Shown one piece after another: positions 49,304 to 58,196 of a stretch of DNA of 64,000 nt. This stretch comes from Saprospiraceae bacterium (GTDB taxonomy: Bacteria > Bacteroidota > Bacteroidia > Chitinophagales > Saprospiraceae). A model generated the notes under the pieces. It searched no databases. It was not told the DNA's origin and saw only the letters and a program-made list of their open reading frames with translations. The DNA lies in assembly GCA_016717145.1 (NCBI GenBank), contig JADKGD010000009.1:3118-67117 (forward strand), written 5' to 3'. Each line of letters begins with the position of its first letter. Position 1 is the stretch's first letter. A program made the translations under genes and the position numbers.

Positions 49304-50757
49304 TACATCCATTTTTAGAAAACAGACTTACTGTAAACCGAAGATACTTTCTGGGCAAATTAAGTATTGGTCTGGGTAGCCTTGCGCTTGGTTCATTATT
49401 GATCAAGGATTTGTTTAATTCTGATTCGGATCTAAATAGTAGCAGCCTGCCATTGGGTTTACCTCATTTTGCACCCAGAGCAAAACGAGTTATCTATCTT
49501 TTCCAAAACGGGGCACCCTCACAATTGGAGTCTTTTGATTACAAACCATTGTTGAACAAAATGTTTGGACAGGACCTTCCCGCTTCCATCAGAAATGGTC
49601 AGCGTCTGACTGGAATGACCTCTGTACAAAAAACATTTCCGCTCGTAGGCTCATATATTCCATTTCATCAACATGGCCAGGCGGGTACCTGGATCAGCGA
49701 TCTTTTTCCGAATATTGCCAAAGTTGTAGATGACATTTGTATCATTAAATCCATGCATACAGAGGCTATCAACCATGATCCTGCTTTAACATTTATGCAG
49801 ACTGGAGCACAGCAAGGCAATCGCCCCAGCATGGGCGCATGGCTTAGTTATGGCCTTGGAACTGAAAATCAAAACTTACCTGCTTATACTGTCCTGCTTT
49901 CAAAAGGAAAAGGCAATGGTCAAGGCGTATATTCCAAGCTTTGGACAAATGGATTTTTGGATAGCTTGCATCAGGGTGTTCAGCTTAGCAATAGCGAGGA
50001 ACGTGTTTTATACCTGAATGATCAGGAAGGGATGAGTAGAGATGATCGCAGAAAGATGCTTGATGTGTTAAATGAGATGAATGCCATGAATTTTGAGGAT
50101 GTAAATGATCCGGAAATAAAAACAAAAATAGAACAATATGAGCTGGCATATCGTATGCAAACGGCTGTTCCTGAAATCACGGATTTATCTACCGAACCCG
50201 ATTCAGTCATAAAAATGTACGGTCCTGAATGTCTGATTCCGGGTACTTATGCCAGCAATTGTCTCTTGGCCCGAAAGCTGTCAGAATCCGGTGTGCGGTT
50301 TGTTCAGCTGTATCATCAAGGTTGGGACCAGCATAATAACCTTGCCGGTGAAATGCCTTCACAAGCCAAAGATGTAGATAGAGCTTCTGCTGCATTGATC
50401 CAGGATTTAAAACAACGTGGTCTGTTGGATGAAACATTGGTCATTTGGGGTGGAGAATTCGGACGAACAAATTACTGTCAGGGACCATTGTCAGCTATGA
50501 ATTATGGCAGGGATCATCATCCGCGAGCTTACAGTATATTTATGGCAGGCGGAGGCGTTAAACCAGGGATTGTTTACGGGGAAACAGATGAATTGGGGTA
50601 TAATATAACAGAAAACCCGGTCCATGTTAACGATTTCCACGCTACCGTATTACATCTTCTCGGGCTTGATCATGAAAAACTTACCTATAAACATTTGGGA
50701 AGGAGATACCGATTAACAGATGTAGCCGGTAATGTGGTAAATCAAATTATAGCATAA
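49300..50757 (+). CDS. DUF1501 protein (alkaline-phosphatase/sulfatase-superfamily fold)
   Basis: 485 residues. A twin-arginine-like N-terminus, NRRYFLGKLSIGLGSLALGS, directs export of a folded protein. The DUF1501 body shows AKRVIYLFQNGAPSQLESFD, DICIIKSMHTEAINHDPA, GVRFVQLYHQGWDQHNN, VIWGGEFGRTNYCQG and GRDHHPRAYSIFMAGGG, the metal-site segments of this phosphatase-superfamily clan. DUF1501 genes almost always follow PSD1 genes in Planctomycetes and some Bacteroidota; here the overlap is 4 bp (ATGA), meaning coupled translation. The substrate is unknown. Confidence 0.92.
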   Translation: MIHPFLENRLTVNRRYFLGKLSIGLGSLALGSLLIKDLFNSDSDLNSSSLPLGLPHFAPRAKRVIYLFQNGAPSQLESFDYKPLLNKMFGQDLPASIRNGQRLTGMTSVQKTFPLVGSYIPFHQHGQAGTWISDLFPNIAKVVDDICIIKSMHTEAINHDPALTFMQTGAQQGNRPSMGAWLSYGLGTENQNLPAYTVLLSKGKGNGQGVYSKLWTNGFLDSLHQGVQLSNSEERVLYLNDQEGMSRDDRRKMLDVLNEMNAMNFEDVNDPEIKTKIEQYELAYRMQTAVPEITDLSTEPDSVIKMYGPECLIPGTYASNCLLARKLSESGVRFVQLYHQGWDQHNNLAGEMPSQAKDVDRASAALIQDLKQRGLLDETLVIWGGEFGRTNYCQGPLSAMNYGRDHHPRAYSIFMAGGGVKPGIVYGETDELGYNITENPVHVNDFHATVLHLLGLDHEKLTYKHLGRRYRLTDVAGNVVNQIIA

Positions 50758-51266
50758 TGCATATAATTGAAAAAGGAATATCAAACATCAGCTTTGGTTT
50801 GGCTATTTTGTTGGCTTTTCTTTGGCTATGTCAAAAATCCATTATTGTGCCGGAGTGGATGATTTTTGCCGGAAGATTACATCCTTTAATGTTGCATCTT
50901 CCCATAGGCACAATATTGATTTCAGGCCTTATCTATGCTATAAAAACTCGTTTTGATCCAGCACACTTTTCTGAAATATTTGGTTTCATATTAAAATTTT
51001 CTGCTTTAACCGCTTTGTTAAGTGGCTTATTTGGCATGTTGCTTTCCATGGAAGAAGCTTACCCAAAAGATGATCTGAATCTGCACAAAAACACCGGTCT
51101 GATCCTTGGTTTCGGTATGTATTTATTGTCTGTACTATATGGTATCGTCTCTGAAAAATGGATCATTTCATTATTGACTATCAATATTTTAGGTGTATTG
51201 GTTACCGGCCACCTTGGCGCTGAAATTACCCATGGCAAAAATTTCCTTTTCCCTGAAAAAGTATGA
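50757..51266 (+). CDS. DUF2231-like membrane protein
   Basis: 169 residues, four transmembrane helices (about 10-27, 42-63, 76-98, 107-155 as two). Histidines in GRLHPLMLHLPIG (two His in one helix, a haem-ligand-like pattern) and in GHLGAEITHGKNFLF near the C-terminus. The family is a predicted membrane redox or cytochrome-associated protein. Its ATG shares one base with the stop of the DUF1501 gene, and its own end overlaps the next gene by 4 bp. It could link the exported cytochromes to the quinone pool (inference). Confidence 0.75.
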   Translation: MHIIEKGISNISFGLAILLAFLWLCQKSIIVPEWMIFAGRLHPLMLHLPIGTILISGLIYAIKTRFDPAHFSEIFGFILKFSALTALLSGLFGMLLSMEEAYPKDDLNLHKNTGLILGFGMYLLSVLYGIVSEKWIISLLTINILGVLVTGHLGAEITHGKNFLFPEKV

Positions 51267-52900
51267 TCTCCATTCCAAAAATAACAGATGTCAATAAACC
51301 TATATTTGAAAATTCAATTTTACCAATTCTCGATAAAAAATGTAATTCATGCCACAATACAAGTAAGTCCAAAGGCAATCTAATTATGATTGATTCCACA
51401 CATATATTAAAAGGCGGGAAAAACGGACAAATATTTATAGCTGGTGATGTAGTACAAAGTACCATCTTACAACGGGTACACCTTCCTTCCAACGATGAAA
51501 AACATATGCCACCAGATGGCAAACCTCAACTCACTAAGGAAGAAGCGCTGTTTATTAAATACTGGATAAAATCCGGAGCATCTTTTTCCAGAAAGATAAA
51601 TGATCTGGAAGCCAGCGATTCCTTAAGGATATTGACAGAAGAAATGATTTCAGCTCCTGTCATTTTGAAAACCTACAAATTTAATCCTGCATCTGTTGTG
51701 GATATAAAAAAATTGAATACGCCATACAGATCTGTCAAAACGTTGTCATACAATAGTCCTGCACTGGAAGCATCTTATTATTTGACATCAATGTTCAGCA
51801 CTGAAAGACTTGAAGAACTAAAAATTATAAAAGAACAATTGATTGGATTGAACCTTAATAATATGTCTGTTGAAGATAAACATATGTCTTTTATTTCTTC
51901 TTTTGCTTCATTGGAAAAACTTCACTTAAACGGAACAAAAATAACAGATGCGGGTCTTAAATTATTGGACAAATGTCAAAAACTTGAACAAGTTTCACTG
52001 GCCAATACCTCGGTTACAAAAAATATTGAATTGGCTTTTAAGTCTTTAAAATCATTACATAAAATATTTCTTGATAATACCCCTATTGACGCGGAAACGA
52101 TAAAAGCCTGGCAAATTAAATATCCCAATATTTCATTCTTCTACACTAAAACTGATGCTGAAGTAGTAGAATTAACTACTCCAATTTTAAAAAATGACCA
52201 TACGGTTGTCAATCCAGGTGAAGATGTCATTTTATCCCATCAGATAAAGGGAACTAAAATTATGTATACCATAGACAACACAATACCTGACAGCTCGAAT
52301 GGTATAATGTATACTAAGCCGATTAAAATCCAAGGCTCAATGGACCTTAAAGCCATAGCAATAAAAAATGGATGGAAAACCAGTGAAGTTGTCACCTACA
52401 ACATGTTTGAAAAAGGGACTCCGCCGGATTTCTGTAATTTAAAAACTAAAGCAAATGAACAGTATTTAGGACTTGGAAATAAAACTTTTATCAACGGTGA
52501 AAAAGCGCCCATTACCAATCTTAAAGATCAAAATTGGATTGCATTCAGAGAAGTACCATATTCTGCTGAATTTATCTACAAAGTACCAACCAAAATTAAA
52601 AAAATATCTTTTTGTTATGGCTTACAAATACCTGCTTATGTTTTTCCACCATTGTGGGTAAAAGTTTACGGTGGCCATTCGAGTCACGATATGAAACTGA
52701 TTAAAACTGTAAATATCACACCATTTGACTTAAAGTCAACAGATCAGGTTAAATCTGAAGTGTTACATATAAATCTGGAAGGATTGGCTTTGACTCACTT
52801 CAGAATAGATGCACAAAATGTACCAAAAATTCCTGCACAACATCCGGGTAAAGGCGAAAAAGCATGGTTGTTTATTGACGAAATATTTTTTTATCAATGA
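51263..52900 (+). CDS. Cytochrome c/leucine-rich-repeat/chitobiase-C protein
   Basis: 545 residues. N-terminal planctomycete-type cytochrome c with KKCNSCHNTSK (haem motif) and distal Met in HMPPDGKPQL; about 210-285 leucine-rich repeats (LEKLHLNGTKITDAGLKLLD, LEQVSLANTSVTKN); about 300-385 a chitobiase/hexosaminidase C-terminal-type domain (IMYTIDNTIPDSSNGIMYTK); then a discoidin-like tail ending PGKGEKAWLFIDEIFFYQ. No signal peptide is evident at the listed start, although the cytochrome domain should be exported, so a start further upstream or partnering with DUF2231 (4-bp overlap) is possible. End overlaps the next gene by 4 bp. Confidence 0.82.
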   Translation: MISIPKITDVNKPIFENSILPILDKKCNSCHNTSKSKGNLIMIDSTHILKGGKNGQIFIAGDVVQSTILQRVHLPSNDEKHMPPDGKPQLTKEEALFIKYWIKSGASFSRKINDLEASDSLRILTEEMISAPVILKTYKFNPASVVDIKKLNTPYRSVKTLSYNSPALEASYYLTSMFSTERLEELKIIKEQLIGLNLNNMSVEDKHMSFISSFASLEKLHLNGTKITDAGLKLLDKCQKLEQVSLANTSVTKNIELAFKSLKSLHKIFLDNTPIDAETIKAWQIKYPNISFFYTKTDAEVVELTTPILKNDHTVVNPGEDVILSHQIKGTKIMYTIDNTIPDSSNGIMYTKPIKIQGSMDLKAIAIKNGWKTSEVVTYNMFEKGTPPDFCNLKTKANEQYLGLGNKTFINGEKAPITNLKDQNWIAFREVPYSAEFIYKVPTKIKKISFCYGLQIPAYVFPPLWVKVYGGHSSHDMKLIKTVNITPFDLKSTDQVKSEVLHINLEGLALTHFRIDAQNVPKIPAQHPGKGEKAWLFIDEIFFYQ

Positions 52901-53925
52901 TGGACAGAAGAACATTTATTATAGATACAGCGATGTTAGCTACCTCAATATCGTTTCCTTTTCATTTTTTTGATCATAATAAAAACATTGTGTTTGGCCA
53001 TCAAAATAAAAGGTATACCTGGGATGAACACTGGCTGGATGGACTGATCAATAAGCCAAGTGTAAAAGATTGTCATGAAATGGTCTTTACAGATAAAAAA
53101 GAAGTCATTCTCCTTACCAATGATACAAAAAACAATATTTTAATATTTGACAAAAGCGGGAAACTTAACCGAAGTTGGGGGCATGATTTTCCAGGAGCGC
53201 ATGGTATGACAATTCATAATGAAGCGGAACAATATCTATTTATTACAGATACAGAAAAACATCAATTTTACAAAACTACCCTCAATGGTAAGATCCTTAA
53301 TACCTGGGACTGCCCCTTGGAAACCGGAAAATATTCGGATAAAAAAGCATTCGTTCCCACTGAAACGGCTATTACAAAAGAAGGTGAGATTTATGTCGCA
53401 GATGGATATGGAGCGCAATACATCACCCATTATGATCGGGACGGGCATATAAAAAATATTTTTGGCGGACGTGGAGATGGGGATGAACATCTCGATAATG
53501 CACATGGCATTTGTATAGATTATAGAACTGTTAAGCCTACATTGATAATAACGGACAGGAACAGATGCTGTTTTAAAAGATTCACGATGACAGGTGATTT
53601 TCTGGAAAAAATTGTGATCCCGGGCGCCAATATGTGCAGGCCAGTCATAAGTGGAGACTATCTTTACGCTGCAGTTTTGACCTCATATAATACCGGAAAT
53701 GCAAATACAGGATTTGTCATAATTTTAGATAAAGACAATCAATTGGTTTCTGCGATCGCAGGCACAACACCGGAATATAAAAAAGGGATTTGTCAGACAA
53801 TGCAACAAACCGTTAAGTTATTTAAACATCCCCATGATGTCATGATTGATGACGAAGACAATCTGTACGTATGTCAATGGAATAGTGGTCAGATTTTGCC
53901 AATGAAATTTGTACCATATGTATAA
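52897..53925 (+). CDS. Exported NHL/six-bladed beta-propeller protein
   Basis: 342 residues. The start, MMDRRTFIIDTAMLATSISF, is twin-arginine-like (D-R-R-T-F-I). Then NHL-type blades: ILIFDKSGKLNRSWGHDFPG, LFITDTEKHQFYKTTLNGKI, IYVADGYGAQYITHYDRDGH, DNAHGICIDYR and NLYVCQWNSGQILPM. Several His and Cys in the blade edges. Such propellers bind ligands or act as sugar-acid lactonases; no specific site is evident. Overlaps the preceding gene by 4 bp and the next by 17 bp. Confidence 0.82.
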   Translation: MMDRRTFIIDTAMLATSISFPFHFFDHNKNIVFGHQNKRYTWDEHWLDGLINKPSVKDCHEMVFTDKKEVILLTNDTKNNILIFDKSGKLNRSWGHDFPGAHGMTIHNEAEQYLFITDTEKHQFYKTTLNGKILNTWDCPLETGKYSDKKAFVPTETAITKEGEIYVADGYGAQYITHYDRDGHIKNIFGGRGDGDEHLDNAHGICIDYRTVKPTLIITDRNRCCFKRFTMTGDFLEKIVIPGANMCRPVISGDYLYAAVLTSYNTGNANTGFVIILDKDNQLVSAIAGTTPEYKKGICQTMQQTVKLFKHPHDVMIDDEDNLYVCQWNSGQILPMKFVPYV

Positions 53926-54688
53926 ATTATTGATCCATGTATTTGTTTTAATAATTTTAAGTCCGGCTCAAGGACAGAATAAATTACCCTTAAATATTCC
54001 ATATTCAAATATCCAAAGAGCCATTTTAAGTGGTATGCCTATTGACCTTAATTTTTCTTTCAGAATGGATGGTGCCCAAATATGTTACACTACTGATGGT
54101 ACAATTCCTGGTAAACAAAGTAAAAAATATGGTCAACTATTGCACATATCAAAACCATGTACCATCAAAGCCCGGGCATTCCATCCTGATTTTTTGCCCT
54201 CAGAAATAAAACAAGTCGACTTTTATAACAAAGGTTTGAAGATTGACAGTATAGAAACAACTGCTGCAAATAAAAAATATTCAGGTAATGGCCCAAAAAC
54301 ACTGATCGACAATATACTTGGAGACACTGATTTCAAAAGCAATTATCTTGGCTTCAATACAGATACAGCCGTCATTGATTTGCATTTTACTCATGCTACC
54401 AAAATCAAACAGGTAGCCATTAGTTTTGGTATTAATCAGGGTGCGTGGATTTTTCCTCCATATAAAATTACTGTCAGGAATCATTTTGGGATGGTTGTAG
54501 GTGAAAAGAACATTTCAAATGCCAACGAACCGAATAATGAATATTACAGGTATATTGAGATGCCAATAGAAGGCCAACAATATAACAAGCTTAACATTAC
54601 TATAGAGACATTAAGTCAATTGCCACAATGGCACGCCGGTGCAGGTCAAAAACCTTGGCTGTTTATTGATGAAGTGATTGTAAAATAA
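53909..54688 (+). CDS. Secreted chitobiase-C/discoidin domain protein
   Basis: 259 residues with signal peptide (LLIHVFVLIILSPAQGQ). Residues about 30-110 form a chitobiase C-terminal-type beta-sandwich (GAQICYTTDGTIPGKQSKKY), and about 115-259 an F5/8 type C-like jelly roll ending GAGQKPWLFIDEVIVK. The last part closely resembles the end of the cytochrome/LRR protein three genes upstream (GEKAWLFIDEIFFY) and of the GH20 enzyme (GHGAWLFVDEVVV), so these are likely shared carbohydrate-binding modules. Last gene of the operon. Probably binds a surface glycan. Confidence 0.82.
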   Translation: MYHMYKLLIHVFVLIILSPAQGQNKLPLNIPYSNIQRAILSGMPIDLNFSFRMDGAQICYTTDGTIPGKQSKKYGQLLHISKPCTIKARAFHPDFLPSEIKQVDFYNKGLKIDSIETTAANKKYSGNGPKTLIDNILGDTDFKSNYLGFNTDTAVIDLHFTHATKIKQVAISFGINQGAWIFPPYKITVRNHFGMVVGEKNISNANEPNNEYYRYIEMPIEGQQYNKLNITIETLSQLPQWHAGAGQKPWLFIDEVIVK

Positions 54689-54746
54689 TCAAGCCGATTG
54701 ACATGTCTTTTTGTAAAAGATACGAATCATATTGTTGCCTCACTTA

Positions 54747-54780
54747 TTTGTTTATCCTTTGATGCTTTTTATTACTTTTG
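54747..54780 (+). promoter_or_regulatory. Promoter of the ABC-F gene
   Basis: TTTG (54747-54750), 22 bp, TACTTTTG (54773-54780): -33/-7 pair with the consensus, 27 bp before the ATG; AAAAGGA ribosome-binding-like sequence lies at 54795-54801. Confidence 0.6.
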
Positions 54781-54807
54781 CACTTTTAAATAAAAAAAGG
54801 ACATTTT

Positions 54808-56445
54808 ATGGTTTCAGTTGATGGGATTGCAGTAGAATTCAGTGGGCAAATATTGTTTAGTGATGTGTCATTTGTCATTAATGAAAACGACAAGATAGCT
54901 CTGATGGGCAAAAACGGGGCGGGCAAATCCACTATGATGAAAATTATAGCCGGAGCTCAAAAACCTACCAGAGGCCATGTCAGGGCACCTAAAGAAGCCG
55001 TAATCGCTTATTTGCCACAACATTTACTGACAGACGATAATTGTACCGTTTTTGAAGAAACATTAAAGGCTTTTGGCCAAATATTCGATATGCGGGATCA
55101 AATGGCTTTTCTCAATAGTGAGCTCGAAACCAGAACTGATTACGAATCTCAGTATTATATGGATCTGATCGAAAAAGTGTCAGAATTGGGAGAAAAATTT
55201 TATTCTCTCGAAGATATAAATTATGATGCTGAAGTAGAAAAAACATTACTTGGTCTCGGTTTTAAAAGAGAAGATTTTACGAGGTTAACCAGCGAATTCA
55301 GTGGCGGATGGCGCATGCGTATAGAGTTGGCTAAGATCTTACTTAAAAAACCAGATCTTATCTTACTGGACGAACCTACGAATCATATTGATATCGAATC
55401 TGTCATATGGCTTGAAAACTTCCTTATCAATAAAGCAAAAGCTGTCATGGTCATATCGCATGATAAAACGTTTATCGACAATATAACCAATCGTACCATC
55501 GAGGTTACAATGGGCAGAATCTACGATTACAAAGCCAATTATTCACACTACCTGGTACTGCGGGAAGAAAGACGTGCCGGTCAATTAAAGGCTTATAAAG
55601 AACAACAAAAAGTCATTGCTGAAAGCCAACTATTTATTGAACGATTCAGAGGTACTTATTCCAAAGCAAATCAGGTCAACTCTGTGGAACGAATGCTTGA
55701 AAAAATGTCGATTATTGAAGTGGATGAAGTAGATAACTCAGCGCTTAAACTCCGGTTTCCGCCATCACTCCGATCGGGAGATTATCCTGTCACTGTGCAA
55801 CATATGGACAAAAATTACGGAGATCTTACGGTTTTTAAGGATGCCAATATGACCATAGAAAGAGGGCAAAAAGTTGCGTTTGTGGGTCGCAATGGCGAAG
55901 GGAAATCTACCATGATAAAGGCCATTATGGGCGAAATTGATTTTGATGGTAAATGTGAACTTGGCCACAATGCAAAAGTTGGTTATTTTGCCCAAAATCA
56001 GGCATCACTACTTGACACTTCACTCACAATATTTCAGACAGTAGACGAAGTAGCAGAAGGAGAGATACGGACTCAAATCAAAACCATCCTTGGATGTTTT
56101 ATGTTTTCGGGAGATGACATTGATAAAAAAGTAAGCGTACTATCAGGTGGAGAACGCACCCGTCTGGCTATGGTAAAACTGCTGCTGGAACCCGTCAATG
56201 TGCTCATCCTTGATGAACCCACGAATCACCTTGACATCAAATCAAAAGACGTGCTGAAGGAAGCTTTAATGTCTTTTGATGGAACCCTAATTCTGGTATC
56301 TCATGACAGGGATTTTTTGACCGGCCTGGCTCAAAAGGTATTTGAATTTAAAGATAAAAGAGTCCTTGAACACTTCGAGACTATTGATGATTTCCTCATT
56401 AGAAATCGAATGGAAAGTTTAAAGGAAATAGAAAAGAAAGGGTAG
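54808..56445 (+). CDS. ABC-F family ATPase (ribosome-associated)
   Basis: 545 residues, two ABC nucleotide-binding domains with no membrane segments. First: Walker A MGKNGAGKST, signature SGGWRMRIELAKI, Walker B DLILLDEPTNHID. Second: Walker A GRNGEGKST, signature LSGGERTRLAMVKLL, Walker B VLILDEPTNHLD. Between them is the coiled-coil P-site-tRNA-interaction linker with QKVIAESQLFIERFRGTYSK. The family modulates translation elongation and ribosome rescue; some members protect against ribosome-targeting antibiotics. Closest to the Uup/YkpA-like type by lack of C-terminal extension. A terminator follows 24 bp downstream. Confidence 0.93.
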   Translation: MVSVDGIAVEFSGQILFSDVSFVINENDKIALMGKNGAGKSTMMKIIAGAQKPTRGHVRAPKEAVIAYLPQHLLTDDNCTVFEETLKAFGQIFDMRDQMAFLNSELETRTDYESQYYMDLIEKVSELGEKFYSLEDINYDAEVEKTLLGLGFKREDFTRLTSEFSGGWRMRIELAKILLKKPDLILLDEPTNHIDIESVIWLENFLINKAKAVMVISHDKTFIDNITNRTIEVTMGRIYDYKANYSHYLVLREERRAGQLKAYKEQQKVIAESQLFIERFRGTYSKANQVNSVERMLEKMSIIEVDEVDNSALKLRFPPSLRSGDYPVTVQHMDKNYGDLTVFKDANMTIERGQKVAFVGRNGEGKSTMIKAIMGEIDFDGKCELGHNAKVGYFAQNQASLLDTSLTIFQTVDEVAEGEIRTQIKTILGCFMFSGDDIDKKVSVLSGGERTRLAMVKLLLEPVNVLILDEPTNHLDIKSKDVLKEALMSFDGTLILVSHDRDFLTGLAQKVFEFKDKRVLEHFETIDDFLIRNRMESLKEIEKKG

Positions 56446-56468
56446 AAAATAATTATATACAGATGGGC

Positions 56469-56494
56469 AAGCGGGCCTTCGCTTTTTGTTTTTT
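56469..56494 (+). terminator. Probable terminator of the ABC-F gene
   Basis: AAGCG-GGCCTT-CGCTT hairpin (5-bp stem) followed by TTTTGTTTTTT. Short stem, so moderate confidence. Confidence 0.5.
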
Positions 56495-56644
56495 CTAAGC
56501 CCCACGGGCGATACTTGGAATGTCAAAACCCCATGAAACCCACCCCCTTTCCCCCTTTTTTAATCAGTAAAAAATTTTACAACTTAAAGAATAAAAATGC
56601 GAATAAAATATATGAAATCTCAAAAAAAGCAACTTTAGGTTTTA

Positions 56645-56664
56645 CTGAGACAAACTTGTCTCAG
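56645..56664. other. Perfect 9-bp inverted repeat in the gap
   Basis: CTGAGACAA (56645-56653) and TTGTCTCAG (56656-56664) separated by AC, in the 337-bp gap 56446-56782. It may be an operator or a small hairpin; the gap also contains AAGCCCCACGGGCGATACTT near 56497, related in vocabulary to the satellite. No gene is supported here; the 60-codon plus-strand frame looks spurious. Confidence 0.35.
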
Positions 56665-56782
56665 CATTGTGAAGGCTGTTCGTCCTACAAAAACTGAGAA
56701 GACCAACGACAATCGTGATACAACGATCAGTGAGGACCAACAACTTTCATGCATTTTATTTAAGTTCATCAATGAGGATATG

Positions 56783-57172
56783 TTATACTTTATGAAAATG
56801 ACCTCGCACCTTAGCTAAGATTTGATTATGTGTCAGGTGTGTATCAGCTGTACTCGTCTCTATCTGAACATTTTTTAAAATGCCTTCGTGCTTTATGTAG
56901 TTATTTAGTTCTTCCTGCGCTTTTCCGGGACCGGTCAGTAATATCACATCATACCCTGACAGATGAGGTATAATTTGTTTAAAAAATTGATGTAATTCCT
57001 GATTTATTTTGTGATGACGTGCGTTTTCACTGCTGGTATGATTACCGTGATGAGGTGCTTTAAATTTTTCCACAACATCATACTCTCCATCAAAATTTTT
57101 ATCCTTTGTACTGATAAGAAAAGCATGTTCGTGGTCGACCCACAATCCGGCCACATTTTTGTTTTGATACAT
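56783..57172 (-). CDS. Small eRF1-domain-3-like/host-attachment-like protein
   Basis: 129 residues, soluble. The central part, YDVILLTGPGKAQEELNNYI, followed by IETSTADTHLTHNQILAKVR, resembles the third domain of eRF1/Pelota and the bacterial 'host attachment' family (G-P-x-x-A...L...D.T.xQI). An HH-rich segment (KAPHHGNHTSSENARHH) is unusual. The bacterial members are thought to bind ribosomes or RNA, but a role is not established. Promoter CAAATGTA (minus strand TACATTTG) at 57196-57203 gives a clean start at 57172. Divergent from the Lys-rich ORF upstream. Confidence 0.6.
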   Translation of the reverse strand: MYQNKNVAGLWVDHEHAFLISTKDKNFDGEYDVVEKFKAPHHGNHTSSENARHHKINQELHQFFKQIIPHLSGYDVILLTGPGKAQEELNNYIKHEGILKNVQIETSTADTHLTHNQILAKVRGHFHKV

Positions 57173-57195
57173 ATTTTTACATTATTTTATTGATA

Positions 57196-57203
57196 CAAAT
57201 GTA
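57196..57203 (-). promoter_or_regulatory. -7 element of the eRF1-like gene
   Basis: On the minus strand TACATTTG, an exact TAnnTTTG, 23 bp before the ATG. Confidence 0.55.
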
Positions 57204-57395
57204 AAAAATGACCTTCTACGTTACAGTGATATAAAATAGATGAAAACATGATTAAAATCATGTCATAAGTATTTTTATTTTTCTGGAAATAAAAAAAATG
57301 CCTGTATAACTAAAAAATAAAAATGAATTAAATACCTTTACAGTATAGAAATACATTGCCCAATATACTATTATAAAAGTTAAAATTAAAAAATC

Positions 57396-57500
57396 ATGGC
57401 AAAGAGCAAAGACACAAAAAAGGAAGTAAAAAAGGAAGCCGCTAAAACACCTAAAGAAAAAAAGGCGGAAAAAAGACTCAAAAAACCTTCATACGAATAG
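57396..57500 (+). CDS. Tiny Lys-rich protein
   Basis: A 34-residue frame of strikingly basic character (MAKSKDTKKEVKKEAAKTPK ... KKPSYE), about 40% Lys. Similar very small Lys/Ala proteins occur in Bacteroidota as orphan genes; the Lys/Ala/Pro style recalls histone-H1-like tails. The ATG follows TTAAAAAATC without a Shine-Dalgarno, as usual in this phylum. Purine-rich DNA can produce such frames by chance, so confidence is low. Confidence 0.45.
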   Translation: MAKSKDTKKEVKKEAAKTPKEKKAEKRLKKPSYE

Positions 57501-57701
57501 TATAATATCAACATTTATTTTCTGAAGTTCTATAGAGTCAAAATATAATATGATAAAGTATTATGTTGGTTACACTATTGTGTTTAGCTGATGTTAGCAA
57601 TTAATTACATTTTGTTTGTTGTGGAGTTCATAAATTGGATGGTGTTCTACTTTTGGACCTGACTAATCGTTTTTGTGTTTTCAATAACTTCGGTAATCGT
57701 C

Positions 57702-58154
57702 TTACAGTTGTATTTGTTTAGACATACACACACTATTTTCCACATCAACATACTGCCCATAATTCGGAATAATTTTATAACCCATTTTTTGGTACAGGTT
57801 AATGGCTTCGGGTTGCTTTTTGCCCGTTTCCAAAACTGTTTCTTTATAGCCCAGATCAGAAGCCCATCCTTCGAGGTGGCTTAATATATCGGAAGCTATA
57901 CCCCTACCGCGGTACTCAGTGCGAACAAACATTCGTTTGATTTCAACGGAATTTGAATCAAATGGTTTAAACGCACCACAGCCGACAGCTTTTTGACCTT
58001 CATAATACACAACAACTTGTTTTATGCCATCGACTTTATTATATTGATCATAAAAAGCATGTTCGTCTCCATCGCTAATAGAAAGATGTTTGTCCAATAG
58101 GGCAACTAATATTTTAAAATCGGAGTCTTCTGAATTTGTTCTCTTTATTTCCAC
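57702..58154 (-). CDS. GNAT-family N-acetyltransferase
   Basis: 150 residues of the GNAT fold: VVYYEGQKAVGCGAFKPF (strand 2-4), VEIKRMFVRTEYRGRGIASDILSHLE, where R-G-R-G-I-A is the acetyl-CoA pyrophosphate loop, then LGYKETVLETGKKQPEAINLYQKMGYKIIPNYG (strand 5 and the L-Y-x-x-x-G-F/Y motif). Transfers an acetyl group to an unknown amine; closest in style to small-molecule or antibiotic-modifying GNATs. It is on the same strand as the GH20 gene, with a 42-bp gap. Confidence 0.92.
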   Translation of the reverse strand: MEIKRTNSEDSDFKILVALLDKHLSISDGDEHAFYDQYNKVDGIKQVVVYYEGQKAVGCGAFKPFDSNSVEIKRMFVRTEYRGRGIASDILSHLEGWASDLGYKETVLETGKKQPEAINLYQKMGYKIIPNYGQYVDVENSVCMSKQIQL

Positions 58155-58196
58155 AAAGCTATTTTTAACCTGTTTAAATATAAGCTTTTAGGTACT

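Noticed and set aside
56515..56697. 60-codon plus-strand ORF after the ABC-F gene
   Set aside because: Low-complexity composition, no ribosome site, spans a palindrome and the terminator-proximal region; no support for translation.
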